The notes: generated from the letters alone by a model not told the origin. 64,000 nt of DNA from Isoetes taiwanensis (GCA_021234155.1 JAJEKV010000295.1:62001-126000), one strand, 5' to 3'. Counted from the first letter of the stretch, positions 1 to 11,219 are shown. Numbers and translations are program-made.

Positions 1-481
1 TGGTGGTTGCAGTTTGGGTTGGATCCTGTTGCAGGCTTTGTGTGTTGTTAGTGTAAACCTTCATATGTACTCAGCCTTTTATCTGTAAACATTTTGTTAT
101 GGGTCACGTTACTGTGGTTAACATGCTGCCAGCAGCAACATGATCTTGTATGGTCAATGTAATCTTTCTTGTCTGTAATATAACAGTGCGGTTTAGATGG
201 TCTGAAACTGATCTCGTTGTATTTCAGTGGCTATTTTTGTGTATTGGTTGGATAATGCAATGGTTTCAGAAATACTTTTCCAATGGTTGAAATTGTTAAA
301 TATGAAAAAAGAGCAAATAAGGTTGCAGTATTAAGGCTGGTTTAAAACACGATGATGGATTTGAAACAATCAACAGCTCCAAAAACTAAAACTGGTGGAA
401 TCACAATAGGTCCAAGAACTAGTGGTTTAAACGGTTTAAACAGGACGGTGGATCATAAATAATCAATAGGTCCAAGGACTA
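1..481. other. Flank left of the giant MULE; no gene seen
   Basis: AT-rich sequence with no convincing reading frame. A 22-base phrase of the form AATAGGTCCAAGRACTAGTG occurs twice (around 402-425 and 467-490), the second copy abutting the MULE end. It is probably host DNA or an older decayed repeat. Confidence 0.4.
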
Positions 482-490
482 GTGGTAGTG
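482..490. repeat. Left target-site duplication of MULE (candidate)
   Basis: GTGGTAGTG here matches GTGGTGGTG at 22436-22444 in 8 of 9 positions. The sequence is simple (GTG repeats), so chance agreement is possible. Confidence 0.5.
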
Positions 491-1560
491 GGGCTCAGGA
501 TACTTTTACCCTTGATTCGGTGATCCCGGAGATAAATTTACCGGCCTCCGGGATCCCGGGTCTCTCTCGACGGGGTCCGTTCGGGAGACCCCGTTCTGAG
601 GTACGGCAGACGCCACGTTGGCCCAGACCATCCCCGCCGTCCAAACCCCCGTGCAATCGCGGCCGTCCGCGCCTCAGAGATCCCCGCCTCCGGGATCATC
701 CACGCGATCCCCTCCCAGGGATCCCCTGCCGCCGGCCGTAACGGCGGACGATATCCGGCCGAGGTGATCAGGCACCCGGGGGCTGGTTCCCCCTCCTCCG
801 GGATCACCCGCCGTGGTTGATCTTGGCGGGCCGCAATCTGCGAAGTTGATCCCCACCTCAGGGATCCCGGGCACCCGGGCGTGGGATCCCTCCTCCCGGG
901 ATCACCCGGCCATGGCTGATAACGGCGGACCCTATCCGCCAAGGTGATCCCCTCCTCCGGGATCACCCGGCCGTGGCTGATCTTGGCGGGCGCTATCCCC
1001 GAGGTGATCCTCCTCAGGGATCCCCGGGCACCCGGGACGCGGATCCCCTCCCGGGATCCCCGGGCACCCGGACGCGGATCCCTCCTCGGGATCACCCCCA
1101 ATGGGCGATAACGGCAGACGCTATCCAGCCGTGGTGATTCCTTCCTCTGGGATCCCCCCATGGGCGATAACGGGCGGATGCTATCCGCGTGGTGGTGATC
1201 CCTCCTCCGGGATCATTCCCCCTCCCACAGCGATAACGGGCGACGCTACTTGCCGTGGCGATCCCCTCCTCCGGGATCCTCGATATGGTGACGTGGATCC
1301 CGTGACTTGGATCCCCGTGCTCGGGTCGTGGTCAAGCACGGCGCTTATCCGCCGTGGTGATCCCGTCCTCCGGGATCACCCGTCCGGGTGAGTGGATCCC
1401 GTCCTCCGGGATCATCCGTCCGTGGCCGAGGTGGAGAGCGCCGACGTGGATGTCGCCGACGTGGAGGCGGGAGTTATTTTCCGCCGTTAGATGCACTCCG
1501 AGCTGGTTTGCTGTCAGCCATTAGATCCGGTGATTTATACCGTTCTCCGGGATCCCAGAA
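491..1560 (+). repeat. Left terminal inverted repeat of MULE, GGATCC-rich array
   Basis: GC-rich block made of irregular units with half-palindromic cores such as GGGATCACC, GGATCCC and CCTCCGGGATC, interspersed with CGCTATCCGCC. The outer ~250 bp align in reverse complement to 22200-22435. Inner parts also match, for example GATATGGTGACGTGGATCCC near 1283 against its complement near 21730. Long arginine/glycine-rich frames on both strands here are compositional, not genes. Subterminal arrays of this type are expected to be transposase-binding regions; that role is inferred. Confidence 0.8.
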
Positions 1561-1914
1561 GCACCAGCAACTTTAATTTTATAATTAAATTCGGACAGGC
1601 CATTAATGATGTGTACGTGGCCAATCCCCATCCGCCACGTAGGACCTTGGGATACCGGAGGACGGCAGAGCACTCCGTCGATTTCGAAGAGTCCAAGTCT
1701 GGGCGCAGAACTCTCGCGGTGGGCGCTCCCGGATTCCTCTGTGCACAGTGGTTTTTGTCGGGCGACGGCACCATTAGCACTGCGGAAGTCGTTTACCCTC
1801 GTTTACCTCCTGTATTAACGAAGTTACGGAGGTAAAATCGACCCTTTCACTCTGTTTTATCAAGTTTTTTACTATTTCCTACTATTATTTACTAAATCTT
1901 ACTGTGGCTTGCAG
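1561..1914 (+). other. Spacer / possible 5' leader between the repeat array and the protease gene
   Basis: The sequence loses its GGATCC composition at about 1560. It carries weak open frames (1491-1835) with no recognisable motif and ends in a splice-acceptor-like TTGCAG just before the ATG at 1915, suggesting an upstream non-coding or short coding exon joined at that point. Confidence 0.3.
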
Positions 1915-3575
1915 ATGGACGAATCCTTAACCCTGGAAGTCAGCCTCAACACCAGTTTTGGCGAGAATCTTTATCTTGAAGGCGCTGCTTCATATGCATT
2001 CCAGATTCCGGAGATCCTGCGCAGTGAAGCGGAATCGGATGCCGAGGTGGAGTCCCCGAAGCCATCAGGGCAACAAAAATTGGATGAAGGGGAGGAAAAA
2101 TCGGCGGTGGGGAAGAATACAGAGGAGGAGGTGAAAGAACGAGTTTCTGTGGACGCTCAACTGCTGGGCGATTTGAATGAGGAAGGGGGGCCAGTAAAGG
2201 AGGGTCAGGTCATAGACGAGCCTGATTACAGTTACTTGAACGAAGAGGCCCCTGATTACAGTTACGATCAGCTGGCAAAGAGATGGAAGTGCTTAGTTGA
2301 TGACTGCACCAAAAGTTACTCCAGGAAGGTTGAGCTCGAAAATCACAGGTTTCGAGTGCATGCCTTGGTTGATAGGTGGCGGGTTCCTGATGCGCCGAGG
2401 GGAAGGACCCCAAATCGAATTCATTTGCCCAATGCAGAGCCCGCCAAGACGAATGCCAATCAGAAGAAGAGGAGTTATGCAAAAATTTCTGTGGCCAGAA
2501 GCATGGATCCAGACTATAAATATGCCCACAACCTCACCCAAAAATTGCAGAGGGCCAGGAGAAATGCTGGAGTGGTGGCCGATGAGCAAATTGAAATGGG
2601 TCTTCTCGATAGGAGCCAAAGAGAAGCCTTCATTAATTTACAGGTCCAGAGGAAGAAAGCAAGTGAATTGGAAAGCCAACAATTGCAGATCGAGGAGATA
2701 AAGGCACGGATCAGGCAGAGCACCAAAAATTTAATTTCTGATGATGAGCTTTGGCCTCCACTAACCAAAGAGCAGGAGCAAAGCCAATTGGACGCTGATG
2801 ATGTGAGCGAGGAGGTGGCTGCAGCAGCAGGTAAGTATTCGTCCCCTTTGCCTAAAGCTGCCCCTTTGCCTAAACCTGTGTTGCCAAAGCCAGGCCCAAA
2901 AAATTCTCGGAGGCGTCGTGCAGACCCAAAACCCCCAAAACCTCCTCCTAAATCCACTGAATTCATGGCCCCTAACCGGATCCTGCTGGAAACTGAGCTC
3001 GAAGATAATATTCCCAAGCCCAGCAAGATTATGCTGTATCATTTGTGCTCTGTCGATCCACATTTTCTAGATTCTGTTTTGGACTACCAAAGAGGTGTTG
3101 ATGCCGATCGATGGCAGTGCCCCTTCACATTAAATTTCCCTGTGGTGGTTGAGAGCCCCTTCATCAAGGTGGGCAGCAAGTCAGCAAATGTCGAGTTTTA
3201 CATCCAAGAAGCCGAGGCCCTAAAATTTATGACAATCCCTTCTGGCCTCGGGGATCTGGAGAGCGATTGGACTCGGATTGCATTGGTTCTTATCTCCTGT
3301 AAGTTTTTAAGTTCTTAAGTTTCTTCAATTTCAGTTTTTCATTGCACTCAATTGCTCAATTGGTTGTACAGGGTAATTCTGCACTCAATTCCAATCCAGA
3401 AAAGGTGTCATCATGTGTTCTTGCATCCTGCTGCATTCGGGCTGTTCTTGAGTGGACGCAAGGCCGGGTTGGCAGGGGCTTATGAGCAGTTTGCCAAGCT
3501 CATCCCTGACAACCCGTTTGGTAGGGCACGGTGGAAGATCCAGACAACACAATTCTATTATATTCCTGTCAATGC
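1915..3575 (+). pseudogene. Transposon-borne C2H2 zinc finger / Ulp1 (C48) protease gene, 5' part
   Basis: The main exon runs from an ATG at 1915, directly after an acceptor-like TTGCAG, to a donor at 3298/3299. A 73-bp intron ends at 3371, and the next exon runs into copia-1 at 3575. The first ~130 residues are acidic. One C2H2 finger (C-x4-C, then H-x5-H in the segment CLVDDCTKSYSRKVELENH) lies near residues 125-150. A charged helical segment and a Pro/Lys-rich linker (KPGPKNSRRRR) follow. The downstream part, including FGRARWKIQTTQFYYIPVN, leads into the protease fold, whose catalytic residues are encoded beyond the retrotransposon at 9013-9600. MULE-borne Ulp1-like genes are known in plants; an N-terminal C2H2 finger is the notable feature. 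The gene is on the opposite strand to the transposase. Confidence 0.65.
3571..3575. repeat. Copia-1 target-site duplication, left
   Basis: AATGC, identical to 8934-8938 beyond the right LTR. Confidence 0.9.
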
Positions 3576-4142
3576 TGAAAGGTTTCAGCATATAAGTCAG
3601 TCATGCAAATCAGAGAACTCTACCTATGAGAAGCAGTGGCAGTAGGTTATAAGTTGTACATGCATTCATGAGAAGCAGTGGCAGTGAATGTGAGTGAAGA
3701 GCAACAAAATGAAAAAGGGGCGCTGCTTTACTATGAGGTGCGTAGAATTTAATTTTAAAGCGGTTAAAGTCTAACAGCGCCCCATACGTTTCCCGCCATA
3801 TAAAATACGCGTGAAAAGAATACGTATGGAAATCCGGTTAGGTTTCAACAATTCAAAAGCAATGATTGACACCTGTGAGATATTTTTGGAAAGTATATCA
3901 ACACCTGAACCGCCGGATTTTACAGATAGCTCTATATATATACTGCATCGAGGGTGTGTGGGGGGTATATAGAGCAAATGGTATTGCTTATTGTGGGAAT
4001 GATAATGGTGATGTTTGATTAATAAGTATTAAGGGATTAGTGACCATATCTTGGCTCCCTTATTACTTGCTAAGTCAAGTTGTTAATGATATATCTTGCT
4101 AGACATTGAATTAAGAATATATATTTTGCTCAATTTCTATCA
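3576..4142 (+). repeat. Copia-1 left (5') LTR
   Basis: Starts TGAAAGGTTTCAGC and ends TTTCTATCA. A TATATATATA box near 3930-3945 is the likely U3 promoter. The stretch just after it (GCATCGAGGGTGTGTGGGG) differs from the right LTR while the rest is almost identical. Confidence 0.93.
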
Positions 4143-4143
4143 G

Positions 4144-4156
4144 TGGTATCAGAGCC
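4144..4156 (+). other. Copia-1 primer-binding site
   Basis: TGGTATCAGAGCC lies one base after the 5' LTR. It is the standard complement of the initiator-methionine tRNA 3' end used by plant copia elements. Confidence 0.9.
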
Positions 4157-4161
4157 ACAAC

Positions 4162-5220
4162 ATGTCTAGTAGATTTGCAGCAAGCTTATTGAACACAATA
4201 GATGTGTATAAAGGTGGCCCAGGATTCCAGGTTTGGAAGGATGCCATCAAATATGTGTTGGAGGTGGAAGACCTCTGGGATCTGGTAGATCCGAATGGAA
4301 CTGTAAGTGCACAAGGTGAGTCTTGAGCAGTCCGAAGTGCAGTGGGTGCAGAATGGAACAAAACCGATCAGCCTCAAGAAGTCCACAAAGCAACTGATAC
4401 AGCAGGAGGAGTTAGCAGTTCAACTGGTGGGAAGTCTCTACAAGTCAAGGCTAAAGAAGCACAAGGGATCATTTCATGCAAGGTAAGTCCTTCCATTGCC
4501 TTAAGCTTAGATCTCTTGGACCTAGAGACATGTGGAAGTTTTTTGAAACATTTGGAAAAAAACTTCCTCTCGTGATAGATCTTCTTGAAAATGAATTAAG
4601 GGGCTTAAAATTAAGAGAAGATGAAGATGTGGGAGAGTTTTTTAATAAATTTGACAACTTAATAGTTGATCTATATGGTGCTTGGAGTTGTAATATCCCG
4701 ATAGGAGTCAGGTGTTGCAAATATCAAGAGCTATAGGCTTAATAATGAGACATTGGCCTTATTCATAAGGAATTCATGCAAGACTAGGGAAGAAGCTGAA
4801 ACTACCTTAAGAACTGAATGGGAACAGAAGAAAATCTTAAGGCAAAGTCAAAATGAAGATACTCCTGAAGTTTTGTTTGTAAAAAGGAAAGAAAAAATTG
4901 TGTGCTATAACTGTCATGAGTCAGACACTATAAGAACGAATGTCCTAAGCTTAAGAAAGAATTTAATTGTTATACCTGTGGAGGGAGAGGCCACGCTGCT
5001 TCAAAGTGTCCAACACCAAAGGGTTATGGAAAACCTAAAGGAAGAGGAGAATCTAGCAGGGGCAGATCAGGAAGGGGAAGAGGTCGAGGCTATGAGAAAG
5101 CATATGTAACACGAGAAGAGGAGACTGATGCAAAAGGAGTTACTGAGGAGATAGACGAAGATGAGGTAAATGTTGAATTTGCTGTTGTGCATGAAAGCAT
5201 AGGCACTAATAAACTGATCA
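4162..5220 (+). pseudogene. Copia-1 gag (nucleocapsid) region, broken
   Basis: The start MSSRFAASLLNTIDVYKG follows the primer site as in other copia gag proteins. The frame stops at 4326 and resumes in other frames. The nucleocapsid part around 4905-5025 encodes two CCHC knuckles once frame changes are allowed for: CYNCHE at the first, then CYTCGGRGHAASKCP. A Gly/Arg-rich tail follows. Several frameshifts make it non-functional. Confidence 0.75.
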
Positions 5221-6116
5221 CCGATAGTTGATAGTGGAGCTGAAAAGATCAAGAGTCCGATCTCATCGAGCTTTTTGAAGAATATATCAACTTCAAGCTC
5301 CAGGAAAATCCAAGTTGGAAATGGAGCACTTCAAGAAGTAAAAGGAAGGGGCTTGTTGCAGCTAGAAGATCTTGAAGGCAATGTTGTGAACATAGAAGAT
5401 GTTTTGTGTGTACCCGACTATAATCGAAATTTAATCTGGTCGGTCGGCTTTGTGATTTGGGATACAGAATTGTTTTTGAAGGAGACAAATGTAATGTGTT
5501 CTTGAATAATGAATTAAAGTTTTTTGCTAAAAGAGTTGGCAATTTATTTGAGATGGATAATGTTATACATCATAGCATAAATTCGATTCAAGAAGAGAGT
5601 GTAGATCTATGGCACAAAAGATTGGCACACACAAATAATAAAAATCTGAAATGGTTATTAAAGCAAGGCTACATAAATTATCATGACGATGAGGCAAATG
5701 AATTTATTTGTGAAGGATGTGCATTAGGCAAATTAAACAGGTTGCCATTTTCTAAAAGTAAAACAAGAGCTCAGCAAATCCTTGAGTTGGTGCATTCTGA
5801 TCTATGTGGCCCATTAAATGTGCAAAGCAGAACCAACAAAAGATACTTTATAACATTTACAGATGACTATAGCAGAAAATGTAAGACATATTGTTTGACA
5901 AGAAAATCTCAAGCAGTGAGTGCATTCAAACAATATGTAGCTGAGATGGAAAGAGAAACCAATCTCAAACTCAAATGCATTAGGTCTGATAGAGGAGGTG
6001 AATACCTTGCAAAACAATTCAAATAGTTTTGTGTTGTTCATGGAATTAAAAGACAGCTAACCTGCAGATACTCTCCTCAGCAAAATGGGGTCTCAGAAAG
6101 AAAGAACAGGACCATA
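5221..6116 (+). pseudogene. Copia-1 protease and integrase region, broken
   Basis: The aspartic protease motif IVDSGAEK is encoded at about 5224-5248 but is out of frame with the preceding gag end. The pre-integrase domain (LWHKRLAHTNNKNL, then CEGCALGK) and integrase core follow: HSDLCGP and IRSDRGGEY supply the first two acidic residues, and PQQNGVSERKNRT at about 6080 the third. A TAG at 6024-6026 falls where related elements encode Gln (FK-Q-FC), consistent with CAG to TAG decay. Confidence 0.85.
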
Positions 6117-8355
6117 ATGGATGCAGTCAGAGCCATGATAAAAGGAAGTGGCCTGCCAAATAAGCTTTGGGAAGAGGCTTTACAAACTGCTGTGTTAATA
6201 CAAAACATGTTACCTACAGCAAGTTTACAAGAAAACATCCCAGACACTCTATGGAATCCAGATAAAAGAATAAACTATGAAAAGCTAAAGGTTTTTGGCT
6301 GTTTAGTATATGCACATGTTCCTGCCGAATTGAGAAAGAAATTGGACAATAAGGCTGAAGTTGGATTCCTTGTAGGATATGATGAACAATCTAAGGGATA
6401 TAGAATATATGTTCCAGAATCTAAAACTGTTATAATCAGCAGGGATGTCTTATTTAATGAAAACATACTCTACAAAGATAGATACAAAAAGGGAATAAAG
6501 ATTGAGACAACAAAACCAGAGATGCCTATGTTTGAAGTAGATGATGCCGATGATTATGAAGAAGAAAAACAGGATTTGAGCTCAGCACAAATGGACAGTC
6601 CAACAATGCAAACTGAAATGGAAACTCCAGAAGTACAGACTGAAGATCTCGAGTCAATTGGTCATCATATGGAAAAGAAGAAAAGGAAAACTCAGGCAGA
6701 AAAATTAGTAGAGGAAGCCAAGCTAGAGGAAGGAAAATTATATGGCAGGGATGAGTCAGAAAAAAGTAGAAGAAGAGTTACATTTGAACCAGAGCAGATT
6801 ATGGCTATTTTAGAAGATGAAATCATCCCACAAAACTTTGAAGATGTTCTACAAAGTCAGGACAAAGATAAATGGATAGCTGTCTACAAACTCAAATCCT
6901 TCGAAGAAACTAAAACCTATGACCTTGTCAAGGCAGATAGCAAAAAGAATATAATTGGAAGCAAGTGGTTGTACAAAGTAAAAATAAATCCTGATGGCAG
7001 TAAAAAATTTAAAGCAAGGCTGGTTGCTCAAGGTTACACACAGAAAAAGGGAAAGGATTATGATGAAACCTATTCTCCCATAGTTAAGCTTACAAGCATC
7101 AGGGTTTTGTTGGCTATGGCTAATGCATTAAATTTAGAACTGCATCACATGGATGTGAAAACAGCATTCTTAAATGCCACGCTTGAGGAGGAGGCTTATA
7201 TGAAGCAAGCTCCAGGATATACACATGGCAAGGATATGGTCTGGAAACTTAATAGGGCAGTCTATGGACTGAAACAGTCACCAAGAGAATGGTACTTATG
7301 TATAGATGGTTTCTTACAACAACAGGGGTTTGAAAAGTTACAAAATGATGGAAATCTATATAGATTTGAAGAAGATGGAGAATATTGCGTGATAGCCTTA
7401 TATGTGGATGATTGTATTATGATGGCAAGCTCTTTGAAAATCCTCAATAGGTGCAAAAGCATTTTAAAGTCAAGGTTCCAAATGTCAGACCTGGGTGAAC
7501 TGAGGAAGTTTCTTGGAATTGAGGTTATCAGAGATAGAAAGCAGAAATGGATAAAGTTGCATCAAAAAACTCATATAGAAAATATGCTCAAAAGGTTCAA
7601 GCTGGTTGAGGCCAAGCCATCTAAAATTAGGATACAGGTTGACTGATGTTCACAACATCTCAAATGGTGAAGAAAATAAAATGGAAAATGTACCATGTAG
7701 AGCATTGATTAGATGCCTACTCTTTCTAGCAAACAACACACGACCTGACATTGCCTATGCTGTAAACATCTTGAGCAGAAGAAATCATGATGCTACTAAA
7801 GAGCATTGGGAAGCAGCAAAACGAGTTCTCAAATATCTAAAGGGAACACAAACTCATGGTATATGTTTTGATTCAGGAAATCTAACTATGACATGCTTTA
7901 GTGATGCAGATTGGGGAGGAGATCTGCATACTAGGAAATCAACTTCTGGTTATGCTATATATTTAGGAGGAGGTGTAATAACCTGGAGGTGCAAAAAACA
8001 AGCAGCTGTGGCAATGAGTTCAGCTGAAGCAGAATATGCTGCATCTTCATTAGCTGCCAGAGAATTGGTATGGTTAAGAAGATTGTTGGATGAGCTAGGA
8101 TGTGTGCAAAAAGACCCTACAGAGATCTGGACTGACAGTCAGAGTTGTATTGCTATTGTAAAAAATCCAGTATTTCATGATAGAACCAAGCACATTGAAC
8201 TTAGCATGCACTTCATACGAGATTTAGCAGAGAAAAACATTATACAAATGAGATATGTGGGAACAAATGATCAGGTAGCAGATGTGTTCACCAAAGCATT
8301 ATCAGGAATTAAATTTGTAAGATTCAGAAAACAATTGAATGTAGCAGACTTATAA
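6117..8355 (+). pseudogene. Copia-1 reverse transcriptase and RNase H region
   Basis: The frame 6117-7646 carries the end of integrase, then an RT_2-type reverse transcriptase: KARLVAQGYTQKKG, HHMDVKTAFLNATLEE, YGLKQSPREWY and the catalytic YVDD (in CVIALYVDDCIMM) near 7405. A frameshift around 7610-7640 separates it from 7606-8355, which encodes the connection region TRPDIAYAVNILSRR and RNase H with CFSDADWGG, MSSAEAEYAA and WTDSQSCIAI. Apart from the frameshift the domains are well preserved. Confidence 0.88.
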
Positions 8356-8356
8356 G

Positions 8357-8368
8357 CTGAAGGAAGAG
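8357..8368 (+). other. Copia-1 polypurine tract
   Basis: CTGAAGGAAGAG immediately before the 3' LTR is the expected plus-strand primer. Confidence 0.75.
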
Positions 8369-8933
8369 TGAAAGGTTTCAGCATATAAGTCAGTCATGCA
8401 AATCAGAGAACTCTACCTATGAGAAGCAGTGGCAGTAGGTTATAAGTTGTACATGCATTCATGAGAAGCAGTGGCAGTGAATGTGAGTGAAGAGCAACAA
8501 AATGAAAAAGGGGCGCTGCTTTACTATGAGGTGCGTAGAATTTAATTTTAAAGCGGTTAAAGTCTAACAGCGCCCCATACGTTTCCCGCCGTATAAAATA
8601 CGCGTGAAAAGAATACGTATGGAAACCCGGTTAGGTTTCAACAATTCAAAAGCAATGATTGACACCTGTGAGATATTTTTGGAAAGTATATCAACACCTG
8701 AACCGCCGGATTTTACAGATAGCTCTATATATATACAGATCAGGGTGCAGGGCGGGGTATATAGAGCAGCAGCTGTTCAGTTCGTGGGAATGATAATGGT
8801 GATGTTTGATTAATAAGTATTAAGGGATTAGTGACCATATCTTGGCTCCCTTATTACTTGCTAAGTCAAGTTGTTAATGATATATCTTGCTAGACATTGA
8901 ATTAAGAATATATATTTTGCTCAATTTCTATCA
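8369..8933 (+). repeat. Copia-1 right (3') LTR
   Basis: Same termini as the left LTR. After the TATATATATA box it reads CAGATCAGGGTGCAGGGCGG and carries CAGCAGCTGTTCAG, where the left LTR reads differently. Confidence 0.93.
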
Positions 8934-8938
8934 AATGC
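8934..8938. repeat. Copia-1 target-site duplication, right
   Basis: AATGC, identical to 3571-3575. Confidence 0.9.
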
Positions 8939-9915
8939 TGGATAAACTCTGATCACTTGATTATTTAAGTTTTAAATCTATTTTAATTGCCTTTCAAATT
9001 GCTATTTCTTAGTGGCCATTGGAGCCTTTTCATCTTAGTGACTGATGGCCTGGCGTGTGCTCGGCTTGGAAAGCCCTGCCCTTGCATTCTGCACCTTGAT
9101 TCATATGCTCCCTTGCATGCATCTACCCGAGAATTTGTGACACTATAAGTATTCCTCTCTATCTCGAAATATTTAATCTTTTGCATTATGATTGAAGCTA
9201 ATTTCTTATTCATACTTGCAGATTCCTCACAGACGTGTTTAAGAGGTGGAGGCATGAGGAAAGTGCATTGCATAATGCACCCTGCATTCCATTAGAAACT
9301 CCCCAACAGCACAATAATTCGGACTGTGGTGTGTATGTCATAAATTATGTGAAGAAATTTGTTAAAGACATCAGTGGCAAGGAGGATAATGTGAGTCTTT
9401 GAGTTTATGTTTGTTGTTTCTTTTTTTTTTTAGGCAAAATTTCAGTTCATGGCTAAATTCATGTTTTAATGCAGATTCTGATTAACCGTGATTGGTTCAA
9501 AAAAGAAGACATAGATTGCATGAGGTCAGGCTTCAAGATAATGCTCCAGAAACTACACGATTGCTTGGCTGCAGGGAAGTCCACCTTTTACTTACTCCAG
9601 GGTGACAGGGTGATAGCAGGATCCAGACCCGCTTGCTGGTACATGGTCCTTGACATTCTGGTAAAGATCTACAAGTTTGTGAATGTGAATATCTCAAAAA
9701 ACTTTGAATGTGAATATTTTCTTGAATGTGAATATCTGGAACACTTGAATGTAATTCTCTTGAATGTGAATATCTTCATCAAGACTTCAATGTCAAAACT
9801 GGAACAATTGAATGTAATTTTGGCTTTTGGCAATGGCTCAATGCACCAAAGAATAATGCTTCAAAGCTTCCACCATAGTTTCAACATCAAAGTTTATTAT
9901 TGCCACTGTTCCTAG
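8934..9915 (+). pseudogene. Ulp1 (C48) protease gene, 3' part with the catalytic core
   Basis: This continues the gene at 1915 beyond copia-1. Exon 9013-9136 encodes GHWSLFILVTDGLA, with the catalytic His in HW, then CILHLDSYAP with the catalytic Asp. Exon 9222-9390 encodes ETPQQHNNSDCGVYVINYV, with the oxyanion Gln and the nucleophile Cys in DCG. The last exon starts at 9475 with ILINRDWFKKEDID, like the C-terminal helix of Ulp1 proteins; its frame stays open to 9915, although the end is a repetitive tail (TTGAATGTGAATAT-like copies, 9690-9790) and may not be translated. Acceptors (CTTAG, TTGCAG, ATGCAG) and GTGA donors are visible. All four C48 active-site positions survive, so only the copia insertion clearly breaks this gene. 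The exon junction next to the insertion (AATGCTGGATAAAC) lacks a clear GT donor. Confidence 0.7.
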
Positions 9916-10400
9916 ACATATTCCAATGGTTAATAATACATTCATAATTTCAATGGTTAATATATTCATAATTTCAATGGTCGGCCTATGATAACTAATA
10001 TATTAACATGTTGAATGCTGTGATCCTGGAGGGCGGGATCAGCAAGCAGCCGGACGGGGGATCCCGGAGGATGGGATCTATTTTTAAGGGGTGTGTGATC
10101 CCGGAGGACAGGATCACCAAGCAGGCGGACGCGGGATCCCAGAGGAGGGGATCACCAAGTAGGCGGACGCGGGATCCCGGAGGAGGGGATCCCGTTTTCC
10201 TTAGTGTGTGATCCCGGAGGACGGGATCAAATTACAGGCGGACGCGGGATCCCGGAGGAGGGGATCCCGTTTTAATTAATATGTGATCCCAGAGGACGGG
10301 ATCACCTAGCAGGCGGACGCGGGATCTCGGAGGAGGGGGTCCCTGCACGTATTTTTATTACTTTTTGGTACTATGGTCCAAGGCTCAATGGTCTTAACTC
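9890..10400 (+). repeat. Direct repeat unit 1 with GGATCC array
   Basis: An AT-rich lead (TTCCAATGGTTA ... CTAATATATTAACATGTT) is followed at 10018-10345 by repeated GATCCCGGAGGACGGGATCA and GGCGGACGCGGGATCCCGG units, then GCACGTATTTTTATTACTTTTT. The same succession in the same orientation recurs at 11225-11650, so the two copies flank the small gene between them. Confidence 0.7.
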
Positions 10401-10490
10401 GGCTAAACTCAAAACCTTTTATCCCTATGGTCTTACCTTTAGAAATTGAATTCAAGGCTTAACAGATAGTACAACGGTTGGCTCATGAGT

Positions 10491-10500
10491 CTATATATAC
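10491..10500 (+). promoter_or_regulatory. TATA box of the small MULE gene
   Basis: CTATATATAC lies about 105 bp before the ATG at 10602. The leader between them contains two tandem copies of a ~25-bp phrase (TTGAGTTCAGTGGCAGTCTC and TTGAGTTCAGTAGCAGTCTC). Confidence 0.5.
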
Positions 10501-10601
10501 TCTTGCCTTACTTGATCTTGGTAGAAAGTTGAGTTCAGTGGCAGTCTCTCAGTTGAGTTCAGTAGCAGTCTCTCAGTTCAATTGCTTACTGTTCAAGCCA
10601 A

Positions 10602-11183
10602 ATGGTGAGGACCCGACAACAGGTTGCTGAGAGCAGTGCCATCAATGCCCATAGACTTGAGGATATTCTCGTCCACTTGAATGAAATTCAGGAGGATGTG
10701 GGCCTAGAGCTCGCCCAACCTGACGGCATCAAAACGTTCAGAAGTAAGCTTCATATTCATGTTCTACTTTCATATTAATCTTTTCATGATCCCCTCATGC
10801 TTCATGCAGAGACCGTGGAGAATGGGGAATTCAGGGAGACCCCTAGGCCTCTTGACTATGCTCCCGGTAGTAGGCCAACCCATAGGGCATTGCTTTGGGA
10901 ATTGAAGAAGTGTATTATCCAGGGCAAGGCTTTGAAGCGTTTGCTAGCTACGGACGTTGTCTAGGAAGGCAACACCCTAAAAGCCTGCTTCGAGGAAATG
11001 TATGCTGCACGGAGGCTGCGAAAGAAGGATCTGATCAGGGATGTCCTAGAGGGGTCTGAGCCAACCCTATGCGATATCTTCGATCACATGATGTGGAGAC
11101 TACCCTGCGGTGTGCCAGATGTAACTGAGGAGGACGTCCGGGCAGAAGCCATGGCAACAGTGTAGGAGGTAGATTCAGAGTGA
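10602..11183 (+). pseudogene. Small unknown gene carried by the MULE
   Basis: Start MVRTRQQVAESSAINAHRL at 10602, TATA box upstream. Exon 1 ends at 10743 (donor GTAAGC), an intron of about 66 bp follows, and exon 2 begins at 10810 after ATGCAG. The reading phase is kept across the junction (K-T-V-E-N-G). Exon 2 encodes RPLDYAPGSRPTHRALLWEL and RLRKKDLIRDVLEGSEPTL and ends at TGA 11181-11183, giving about 170 residues. Two in-frame TAG codons (10962-10964 and 11163-11165) stand where CAG would read through. The product is charged and mostly helical, with no membrane segment. I do not recognise the family. The clean splice phase and leader argue that it was a real gene, and its position between two direct repeats suggests it came in, or was copied, as a cassette. 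Confidence 0.5.
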
Positions 11184-11219
11184 TTCCGAATTGGAATGTC
11201 AGTTTTAAGCCATTGTATT

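Larger units (their letters stand above)
3576..8933 (+). mobile_element. Copia-1, Ty1/copia LTR retrotransposon
   Basis: This 5.36-kb element has 565-567-bp LTRs starting TG and ending CA, and a 5-bp duplication AATGC at 3571-3575 and 8934-8938. It has a Met-tRNA primer site after the left LTR, a purine tract before the right LTR, and gag-protease-integrase-RT-RNase H in copia order. The LTRs are nearly identical except for a short patch beside the TATA region, so insertion was fairly recent. The coding region is already broken by frameshifts and a TAG. It sits inside the MULE protease gene and is therefore younger than the MULE. Confidence 0.95.

Noticed and set aside
520..1576. Long Arg/Gly/Pro-rich frames on both strands in the GGATCC array
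   Set aside because: They arise from GC-rich tandem units, overlap in several frames and have no motifs; the right-hand array at 21.5-22.4 kb gives the same shadows.
4144..4156. tRNA gene fragment
   Set aside because: It is a 13-base primer-binding site next to an LTR, not a folded tRNA; the same holds at 20960-20971.
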